Part shown: one piece after another, positions 1-6,472 of the stretch
How positions within the stretch are numbered: position 1 is the stretch's first letter
Layout: the number at the start of each line of letters is the position of its first letter
Source of the DNA: Bacteroidota bacterium
GTDB lineage: Bacteria > Bacteroidota > Bacteroidia > Bacteroidales > Bacteroidaceae
Assembly (NCBI GenBank): GCA_023458215.1
Contig: JAEXAJ010000190.1
Coordinates: 1-40,560 of the forward strand
Length of the DNA: 40,560 nucleotides
Reading direction: 5' to 3'
Notes under the pieces: generated by a model
Told to the model about the DNA's origin: nothing
What the model saw: the letters and a program-made list of their open reading frames with translations, nothing else
Database searches by the model: none
Position numbers and translations under genes: made by a program

Positions 1-85
1 ATATTTCATCGCACGATTCGAAATATTGCAGGTACTTCTCGTCCCAATAAGCATGCGTATCTGATAATAAACCAACTTTTGTCAT
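1..85 (-). CDS. Metallophosphoesterase, N-terminus only (runs off the window)
   Basis: Reading leftward from ATG at 85, the first 28 residues begin MTKVGLLSDTHAYWDEKYL. A short beta strand followed by SDTH is the D-x-H metal-binding motif that opens the calcineurin-like phosphoesterase fold, and its position at residues 8-11 fits the small YfcE/MJ0936-type phosphodiesterases. The rest, including the GDxxD and GNHD/GHTH motifs, lies outside the window, so substrate and completeness cannot be judged. It is divergent from ppk; a leftward -7 box lies about 20 bases upstream. Seen: the DxH start. Inferred: family. Confidence 0.72.
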   Translation of the reverse strand, partial: MTKVGLLSDTHAYWDEKYLQYFESCDEI

Positions 86-91
86 CTTTCT

Positions 92-123
92 ATTGTTTAT
101 ATCTGCAAAGGTAACTATATTTG
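92..123 (+). promoter_or_regulatory. Promoter for ppk
   Basis: A -7 box TATATTTG (116-123) matches the Bacteroides TAnnTTTG consensus exactly. The weak -33 box ATTG (92-95) lies 20 bases upstream, the usual spacing. Transcription would start near 129, giving a leader of about 110 nt that contains the inverted repeat at 138-222. It overlaps the divergent promoter at 106-113. Confidence 0.5.
106..113 (-). promoter_or_regulatory. -7 box for the leftward metallophosphoesterase
   Basis: The leftward strand reads TACCTTTG, a perfect match to TAnnTTTG, 20 bases before the start codon. No clear -33 TTTG was seen. It is interleaved with the ppk promoter, so the two divergent genes may compete for polymerase. 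Confidence 0.45.
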
Positions 124-137
124 GGAAAAGTTTAAAT

Positions 138-222
138 AGTGATTAGTGATTAATGATTAGTGATTTATTTCTCATCACAACAAAATATCAGCAAATCACT
201 AATCACTAATAGTTAATCACTA
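138..222. repeat. A/T-rich inverted repeat with tandem-word arms (element D)
   Basis: Left arm 138-166 and right arm 193-222 are near-perfect reverse complements. Each is built from repeats of an 8-9 base word (tagtgatta). The leftward reading of the core begins atttgctgat, which it shares with the element at 32941-33023. It sits in the predicted ppk leader. Confidence 0.7.
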
Positions 223-241
223 ACTACTTAACCTTAGCATT

Positions 242-2314
242 ATGGAGAACAGATTTTTCAAACGTGATATCAGTTGGCTGTCTTTCAACTACCGGGTACT
301 ATTGGAAGCTGAAGACGAAACATTGCCCCTGTACGAACGCATCAACTTCATTTCTATATATTCGTCTAACTTAGAAGAATTCTACAAGATTCGTGTAGCA
401 GACCATAAAGCGGTTGCTACCGGCGCTGCCCAAAGTGACGAAGAGTCCGTACAATCTGCCATCGAACTGGTTGATGCCATCAATAAGGAAGTCAACCGTC
501 AAATGGAAGACCGTATCCGCATCTATGAGCAAAAGATATTGCCGACCTTGCGGAAACATCATATCATCTTTTATCAAAGCCGTAATGTAGAGCCTTTCCA
601 CAAAGAGTTCCTACGCAACTTCTTTAGGGAAGAAATCTTCCCTTACCTGGCTCCTGTGCCTGTAAGCAAGGATAAGGTTATTTCATTTCTGCGGGATAAT
701 CGGCTATACCTTGCCGTACGTCTTTATCTAAAAAATGTACCGGCAGACTCCCCCGACCATACCCAATACTTTGTGATGAAGTTGCCCTACAGCAAAGTCC
801 CCCGTTTCATCGAGCTGCCTAAAGTGGGTAAGAATTACTATCTGATGTTTATCGAAGATATAATCAAAGCCAATATTGATACCATCTTCCCCGGTTATGA
901 AGTGGATAGCAGTTATTGCATCAAGATTTCCCGTGACGCGGATATTCTAATAGATGATGCCGCAAACACCTCTGAAATTATAGAGCAGGTGAAGACGAAG
1001 GTAAAGAAACGGAAAATAGGTGCAGTCTGCCGTTTTGTATATGACCGTGCCATGCCTCAGGACTTTCTTGATTTTCTGGTAGATGCCTATCGCATAGATC
1101 GCCGTGAGTTAGTACCGGGTGACAAACATCTCAATATGGAGGATTTACGTCATCTGCCCAATCCTAACCATACCGTGCGCCCTATCAAGAAACCTCAGCC
1201 AATGAAACTGACTTGCCTGGACGAACGCGAATCAATCTTCCGCTATGTAGAGAAGAAAGATTTATTGCTGCATTATCCTTACCATTCTTTCGACCACTTT
1301 ATACACTTCCTGTACGAAGCGGTACACGAGCCTACCGTACGTGAAATCATGGTAACCCAATATCGGGTAGCCGAGAACTCAACAGTTATCAATACTTTGA
1401 TAGCTGCCGCCCAAAACGGAAAGAAGGTTACTGTATTCGTGGAGTTGAAGGCCCGCTTCGATGAAGAAAACAACCTTGCCACTGCCGAAATGATGAAAGC
1501 AGCCGGCATCAATATTATATATAGTATACCGGGGCTGAAGGTACATGCCAAAGTAGCCCTTATTTTGCGCCGCGACAAAGAAGGACATAAGTTGACCAGT
1601 TATGCGTATATCAGTACAGGCAACTTTAATGAAAAGACAGCTACTCTCTATGCCGATTGCGGACTTTTTACCTGCAACTCTGTTATTGTTAACGATTTGC
1701 ATAACCTATTCCGTACCCTGCAAGGAAAAGAGAATCCGGTCTTCCACCGTTTACTGGTAGCCCGCTTCAACCTGATACCGGAATTAAACCGCCTTATCGA
1801 CCATGAAATGGAGCTTGCACAAAATGGTAAACGTGGCAGAATTATCTTAAAAATGAATGCCCTGCAAGACCCAACTATGATAAACCGCCTCTACGAAGCA
1901 TCTCAAGCAGGTGTTGAAATAGATTTAATTGTCCGCGGTATTTGTTGCCTTATTCCCGGACAAGCATACAGCAAAAATATTCGTATAACCCGTATAGTGG
2001 ATACCTTCTTAGAACATGCCCGTGTATGGTATTTCGGCAATGATGGAAATCCTAAGATATATCTCGGTTCGCCGGACTGGATGCGTCGTAACCTATATCG
2101 CCGTATCGAGGCTGTCACTCCTATTTTAGATACTGATCTGAAAGAAGAATTAACCGATATGCTATCTATCCAACTATCCGATAAACGGAAAGCTTGTTTC
2201 GTAGACGATCATCTGCGTAACCGTTGGAAATCTTCGCGGCCTCAAAAAGAAAAGATTCGTTCACAATATAGTTTTTACGAGTACCTTGCTAAAAAGTTGA
2301 AAGTTGAAAGTTAG
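242..2314 (+). CDS. ppk: Polyphosphate kinase, PPK1 family
   Basis: This enzyme reversibly transfers the gamma phosphate of ATP to polyphosphate in the cytoplasm. The 690-residue length is normal for PPK1. The N domain carries ISWLSFNYRVL and SSNLEEFYKIR (residues about 9-60). The catalytic core has KVTVFVELKARFDEENN, then LKVHAK, whose His falls at residue 435, and a second His in EHARVWYFG at residue 592. These are the same numbers as the two catalytic histidines of the E. coli enzyme. STGNFNEKTA and DWMRRNLYRRIE are further family signatures. It is followed 129 bases later by a Pit phosphate transporter, which links phosphate entry with storage. The last codons (KLKVES) and the stop lie inside the left arm of a dispersed hairpin repeat, so the extreme C-terminus is repeat-derived. 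Very sure of family. Confidence 0.97.
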   Translation: MENRFFKRDISWLSFNYRVLLEAEDETLPLYERINFISIYSSNLEEFYKIRVADHKAVATGAAQSDEESVQSAIELVDAINKEVNRQMEDRIRIYEQKILPTLRKHHIIFYQSRNVEPFHKEFLRNFFREEIFPYLAPVPVSKDKVISFLRDNRLYLAVRLYLKNVPADSPDHTQYFVMKLPYSKVPRFIELPKVGKNYYLMFIEDIIKANIDTIFPGYEVDSSYCIKISRDADILIDDAANTSEIIEQVKTKVKKRKIGAVCRFVYDRAMPQDFLDFLVDAYRIDRRELVPGDKHLNMEDLRHLPNPNHTVRPIKKPQPMKLTCLDERESIFRYVEKKDLLLHYPYHSFDHFIHFLYEAVHEPTVREIMVTQYRVAENSTVINTLIAAAQNGKKVTVFVELKARFDEENNLATAEMMKAAGINIIYSIPGLKVHAKVALILRRDKEGHKLTSYAYISTGNFNEKTATLYADCGLFTCNSVIVNDLHNLFRTLQGKENPVFHRLLVARFNLIPELNRLIDHEMELAQNGKRGRIILKMNALQDPTMINRLYEASQAGVEIDLIVRGICCLIPGQAYSKNIRITRIVDTFLEHARVWYFGNDGNPKIYLGSPDWMRRNLYRRIEAVTPILDTDLKEELTDMLSIQLSDKRKACFVDDHLRNRWKSSRPQKEKIRSQYSFYEYLAKKLKVES

Positions 2315-2358
2315 CTGCGCTATATAATATGCCGCATGGTAACTTTCAACTCTCAACT
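2294..2358. repeat. Inverted repeat with tandem-word arms (element A)
   Basis: The left arm (2294-2312, gttgaaa repeated) and right arm (2341-2358) are reverse complements around a core that starts tagctgcgctat. The core start is identical to that of the element at 40375-40472. The left arm overlaps the last codons and stop of ppk. There is no T-run long enough to call it a classical terminator, though the hairpin could stabilise the ppk 3' end. Confidence 0.7.
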
Positions 2359-2443
2359 CTTTTGTAACATTTCTGTAATATGTATGACATTCCCCTGCAA
2401 CACGCATTTCGTTCCTTTGCAGCCAGAAATAAAATACATATTT

Positions 2444-4687
2444 ATGGAAACAATCTACTTAGGAATCGTAATCTTCCTGTTTGTGCTTGCCATATTCGAC
2501 CTTGTGGTGGGCGTCAGTAACGATGCGGTCAATTTTCTCCAATCGGCTGTCGGAGCAAAGGCGGCTTCTTTTAAAACCGTGCTGTTCATTGCAGGTATCG
2601 GTGTTTTTATAGGCGCAGCTCTCAGTAACGGCATGATGGACATTGCACGACATGGCATCTATCAACCCGAACATTTCTATTTTGCCGAAATCATGTGCAT
2701 CCTGCTTGCCGTGATGCTGACCGATGTTGTATTGCTGGATGTCTTCAACACAATGGGTATGCCCACCTCTACTACTGTTTCAATGGTGTTCGAGCTATTG
2801 GGCGGTACTTTCGCACTGGCACTCATCAAAGTCTACGGCAACGATTCACTGGGAATGGGCGACCTCATCAACACAGACAAGGCATTATCCGTCATCATGG
2901 GTATATTCCTTTCGGTTGCTATCGCCTTCTTCTTCGGTATGCTGGTTCAATGGCTGGCACGTGTGGTGTTTACCTTCAATTATAAGAAGAAGATGAAGTA
3001 CAGCATTGCCATCTTCGGTGGTATAGCAGCTACATCCATCATCTATTTCATGCTGATAAAGGGTCTGAAAGATAGTTCGTTCATGACTTCGGACAACAAG
3101 CATTGGATTCAGGACAATACCGGAATGCTGATTCTCAGCTTCTTTGTAATCTTCACCATACTGATGCAGATATTGCACTGGTTGAAGGTGAACGTATTCA
3201 AAGTAGTAGTACTGATGGGAACTTTCGCTCTTGCACTCGCCTTTGCGGGCAACGACTTGGTTAACTTCATCGGTGTGCCTTTGGCAGGATACGCTTCGTT
3301 TGTAGACTATACAGCGAATGGCATGTCTGCCGGTCCCGACGGTTTCCTGATGACTTCTCTGCTAGGCCCTGCCAAGACCCCTTGGTACTTCTTGTTCGGC
3401 GCAGGCGCTATCATGGTATATGCCCTCTGTACTTCGAAAAAGGCACACAATGTTATAAAGACCTCCGTCAATCTGTCACGTCAGGACGAGGGTGAAGAAA
3501 CGTTTGGAAGCACTCCCATAGCCCGCACACTGGTGCGCATCAGCATGAATATGGCTAACGGAATCTCCAAAATAATGCCCGAAGGTACAAAGCACTGGGT
3601 AAATAAACGTTTCCAAAAAGATGAAGCCATCATTGCCGATGGTGCTGCTTTCGACTTGGTGCGTGCTTCGGTTAATCTGGTTTTGGCAGGCTTGCTCATT
3701 GCTGTGGGTACTTCGCTGAAACTGCCTCTATCGACTACTTATGTTACGTTCATGGTAGCTATGGGTACCTCGCTTGCCGACCGTGCCTGGGGACGTGATT
3801 CGGCTGTGTTCCGCATTACCGGTGTGCTCAGTGTGATTGGTGGATGGTTTATCACTGCGGGTGCCGCCTTCACTATCGCTTTCATCGTAGCTATGATTAT
3901 CTATTTCGGAGGTACGGTTGCCATCATCGGCCTGATAGGTTTGGCAGTATTCATGTTGATACGCAGCCAAGTGATGTATAAAAAGCGCAAAGAGAAAGAA
4001 AGAGGTAACGAAACACTGAAACAGCTGATGCAGAGCAACGATAATGCCGAAGTATTAGATTTGTTGCGCAAGCATACTCGCGAAGAACTCACCCGAATAC
4101 TGGAATTTACGGAAGAGAACTTTGAGCGTACCGTAACCTCTTTCTTACATGAGAATCTCCGTGGATTGCGTCGTGCCATGGGTTCGGTGAAGTTCGAGAA
4201 ACAGCTTATAAAGCAAATGAAACGCACCGGTACACTTGCCATGTGCCGCCTCGACAACAACACCGTCTTAGAAAAAGGACTTTATTATTATCAGGGTAAC
4301 GACTTTGCCAGCGAATTGGTATACAGTGTAGGTCGCCTGTGCGAACCGTGCTTGGAACATATCGACAATAACTTCAACCCTCTTGACCCCATACAGAAAG
4401 GTGAATTTGCCGATGTAACGGAAGATATTACTTATCTGCTTCAAGTTTGCCGCCGTAAGTTGGAAAACAACGATTACGAAGGCTTTGAAACCGAGATACG
4501 GAAAGCCAACGAACTGAATGGTCAGCTAGCCCACCTGAAACGTGAAGAACTGCAACGCATTCAGACCCAAAATGGCAGCATCAAAGTAAGCATGGTTTAC
4601 CTGACCATGATACAAGAGGCCCAGAATATAGTAACTTACAGCACCAACCTGATGAAGGTAAGCCGTAAGTTCCAGGCGGAAGAATAA
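2444..4687 (+). CDS. Inorganic phosphate transporter, PitA/PHO4 family, with C-terminal cytosolic domain
   Basis: This is a multi-spanning inner-membrane protein that takes up phosphate with a coupling cation. Two copies of the PHO4 half-signature are visible: GVSNDAVNFLQSAVGAKAAS near residue 25 and GNDLVNFIGVPLAGY near residue 270. Hydrophobic segments continue to about residue 510. After YKKRKEKERG comes a charged helical tail of about 235 residues (KHTREELTRILEFTEENFER...), reminiscent of the PhoU-like/DUF47 helical bundles but not confidently assigned. The start at 2444 (METIYLGIV) puts the first membrane helix at the N-terminus. A longer in-frame start at 2336 would add 36 residues encoded largely by a repeat arm and is rejected. 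At 747 residues it is longer than E. coli PitA (about 500), and the difference is mainly this tail. Downstream partner of ppk. Confidence 0.93.
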   Translation: METIYLGIVIFLFVLAIFDLVVGVSNDAVNFLQSAVGAKAASFKTVLFIAGIGVFIGAALSNGMMDIARHGIYQPEHFYFAEIMCILLAVMLTDVVLLDVFNTMGMPTSTTVSMVFELLGGTFALALIKVYGNDSLGMGDLINTDKALSVIMGIFLSVAIAFFFGMLVQWLARVVFTFNYKKKMKYSIAIFGGIAATSIIYFMLIKGLKDSSFMTSDNKHWIQDNTGMLILSFFVIFTILMQILHWLKVNVFKVVVLMGTFALALAFAGNDLVNFIGVPLAGYASFVDYTANGMSAGPDGFLMTSLLGPAKTPWYFLFGAGAIMVYALCTSKKAHNVIKTSVNLSRQDEGEETFGSTPIARTLVRISMNMANGISKIMPEGTKHWVNKRFQKDEAIIADGAAFDLVRASVNLVLAGLLIAVGTSLKLPLSTTYVTFMVAMGTSLADRAWGRDSAVFRITGVLSVIGGWFITAGAAFTIAFIVAMIIYFGGTVAIIGLIGLAVFMLIRSQVMYKKRKEKERGNETLKQLMQSNDNAEVLDLLRKHTREELTRILEFTEENFERTVTSFLHENLRGLRRAMGSVKFEKQLIKQMKRTGTLAMCRLDNNTVLEKGLYYYQGNDFASELVYSVGRLCEPCLEHIDNNFNPLDPIQKGEFADVTEDITYLLQVCRRKLENNDYEGFETEIRKANELNGQLAHLKREELQRIQTQNGSIKVSMVYLTMIQEAQNIVTYSTNLMKVSRKFQAEE

Positions 4688-4715
4688 ACTCTCTTCCTGC
4701 TTTAAAAGTAAAAGC

Positions 4716-4746
4716 TTCGTTATACTAGAAATATTTTATAATTTTG
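4716..4746 (+). promoter_or_regulatory. Promoter of the BACON/M64 peptidase gene
   Basis: The -7 box TAATTTTG (4739-4746) fits TAnnTTTG. A TTCG (4716-4719) lies 19 bases upstream, one mismatch from the -33 TTTG. The implied leader is only about 30 nt. The box's last bases form the beginning of the inverted repeat at 4744-4779. Confidence 0.5.
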
Positions 4747-4779
4747 CAGCATACACCTCAATCAAAGTGTATGCTGCAA
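4744..4779. promoter_or_regulatory. Perfect 13-bp inverted repeat between -7 box and start codon
   Basis: Arms TTGCAGCATACAC (4744-4756) and its exact reverse complement (4767-4779) are separated by 10 bases. The right arm ends two bases before the ATG at 4782, and the left arm overlaps the -7 box. It could be a repressor operator or a leader hairpin controlling initiation. Confidence 0.6.
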
Positions 4780-4781
4780 TT

Positions 4782-6371
4782 ATGAAAAAAGCACTACTAT
4801 CAAAAATTATCATTGTTCTCATCTTGGGATTGGCTATTTGGTCATGCAGCAAAGAAGATGAAACATTGATAGAAATAGACAAAGCCGAAATCAATCTGCC
4901 CAATGACGGAACGCAAGTCCAACTAACTATCAACTCCAATGTCAAATGGGTCGGTTCATTGAACGGCAACCAAGAATACATCCAGTATTCGCCCTCTTCC
5001 GGAGGTCCCGGCAGTACGCAAGTATCCATCAAAGCTTCTCCTAATACAACTCCCCGAGGCAGAAATACCATTTTGTCAATAACAGGTGAAGGAGCAACAG
5101 CGAGTGTACAGCTAAAACAATCTCCTTTGGAATTTAATATTTCTCCCCTATCACTGCTATTCAATCCGGATGACTCCGGCAAGGAACTAACTATCACGAC
5201 TAATACATACTGGCAAATTAAAAATCAAGACTGGCCCGAATGGATCAGCGTTTTACCTCTATCGGGAAAAGGGGAAGGAACGATACAAATCAAAGTAACT
5301 GACAATGACAAACGCGTCAGTACATCATTTGCACTAACCATAGAGTATGGAGGAGAACAAATCTCTATTCCCGTAAGCCTCAATAAAGACAAATATAGAG
5401 ATGGAGGATACACCATTTATCAAAGCAGCAAGAAGCCTAACCCCATCAAACTGATACTTCTCGGCGACGGCTACCTGCCCGAGCACTTCAATTATGGAGG
5501 TTTATTTGATCAGAATGCCGACGAAGCCATTGAAGCACTATTCGAAATCGAGCCCTATAAAACATACAGAGAGTATTTCTCGGTGTACAAGATTGCTGCT
5601 TACTCCACTGAAACAGGAGTTAGCAGCTTGGTAGATGATACCTACAAAAACACTGTATTTTCCAGTACCCTCACGGGCGGAACAGGTATTATTACTGACT
5701 ATGACAAGGTCTTTTCATACGCCCTTCTTCCTCCCGGTATCACAGAATCAGACTTAAAGAACACATCTATTTGCCTAATCATCAATGCAGATACGTATGC
5801 AGGCACTTGTTATACGATAAGTAACGGGAAAAGCATTGCAATGGTTCCTGTCTCCCGACCAGAAGATTCCGATTACTCGTATATGGCTCTTTTCCCGAAC
5901 ATTGTTCGCCATGAATTTGGCGGCCACGGCTTTGGAAGGCTTGCTGATGAATATTTAACTTATGACGCAATGATTCCTGATGAAGAAAAAGAGAATTTAA
6001 TATTATGGCAGAACTTCAATTACTATAAGAATGTTTCGCCCTATCACAGAAAGGAAGAAGTACCTTGGAACAGATTTATCGACATACAGGACTATCCCCA
6101 GGTCGGTATTTTCGAAGGAGGATATTATTATACCAAAGGCATTACACGCTCCGAGGAAATCAGTTGCATGAACGATAACAGACCCTACTTCAATGCACAA
6201 AGCAGATACCTGATAGTAGAAAGAATACTTCAAGCAGCCGGCGAGGGTAAACTTACTTATGAAGAATTTATCAAGAAAGACGTACAAAAGACACCGCTAC
6301 CATTCACACGAAGCTTAATCAGGTCGAAGAATTTCATACCTCTGGCTCCACCTATCCGCGTGATGGAATAA
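4782..6371 (+). CDS. Surface lipoprotein with two BACON domains and an M64-type zinc peptidase domain
   Basis: The signal peptide MKKALLSKIIIVLILGLAIWSC ends in a lipobox with Cys22, so the product is a lipoprotein. Residues about 28-110 and 112-200 are two BACON modules (Ig-like, ending in ...SVQLKQSP and ...ISIPVSLNKD), usually carbohydrate- or mucin-binding. From about 215, IKLILLGDGYLPEHF and YFSVYKIAAYS match the start of the IgA-peptidase M64 family. The zinc site is RHEFGGHGFGRLADEY: His377, Glu378, His382, Asp389/Glu390. Note that three residues, not two, separate Glu378 from His382. The M64 domain suggests cleavage of host or dietary protein at the cell surface; the substrate is not shown by the sequence. 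ATG 4782 is chosen over 4767 because it starts the signal peptide. It has its own promoter and converges with the caspase operon across a bidirectional terminator. Confidence 0.88.
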   Translation: MKKALLSKIIIVLILGLAIWSCSKEDETLIEIDKAEINLPNDGTQVQLTINSNVKWVGSLNGNQEYIQYSPSSGGPGSTQVSIKASPNTTPRGRNTILSITGEGATASVQLKQSPLEFNISPLSLLFNPDDSGKELTITTNTYWQIKNQDWPEWISVLPLSGKGEGTIQIKVTDNDKRVSTSFALTIEYGGEQISIPVSLNKDKYRDGGYTIYQSSKKPNPIKLILLGDGYLPEHFNYGGLFDQNADEAIEALFEIEPYKTYREYFSVYKIAAYSTETGVSSLVDDTYKNTVFSSTLTGGTGIITDYDKVFSYALLPPGITESDLKNTSICLIINADTYAGTCYTISNGKSIAMVPVSRPEDSDYSYMALFPNIVRHEFGGHGFGRLADEYLTYDAMIPDEEKENLILWQNFNYYKNVSPYHRKEEVPWNRFIDIQDYPQVGIFEGGYYYTKGITRSEEISCMNDNRPYFNAQSRYLIVERILQAAGEGKLTYEEFIKKDVQKTPLPFTRSLIRSKNFIPLAPPIRVME

Positions 6372-6385
6372 AGGTCGTCAGGCAT

Positions 6386-6444
6386 AACAAAAGAATAAGG
6401 AGTAGATCAACTCATGGAAGATGATTACTCCTTATTCTTTTGTT
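6386..6444. terminator. Bidirectional terminator between convergent genes
   Basis: Perfect 19-bp arms (6386-6404 and 6426-6444) with A-rich start and T-rich end form a hairpin usable in both directions. It lies between the M64 lipoprotein stop and the caspase-protein stop. Confidence 0.85.
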
Positions 6445-6472
6445 GTTTGGAAACCAGTTTTACCCTAAGCAC

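Noticed and set aside
2336..2443. Longer N-terminus for the phosphate transporter
   Set aside because: The extra 36 residues come from a repeat arm and a promoter-like region and would put a non-membrane segment before the first helix; ATG 2444 is the natural start.
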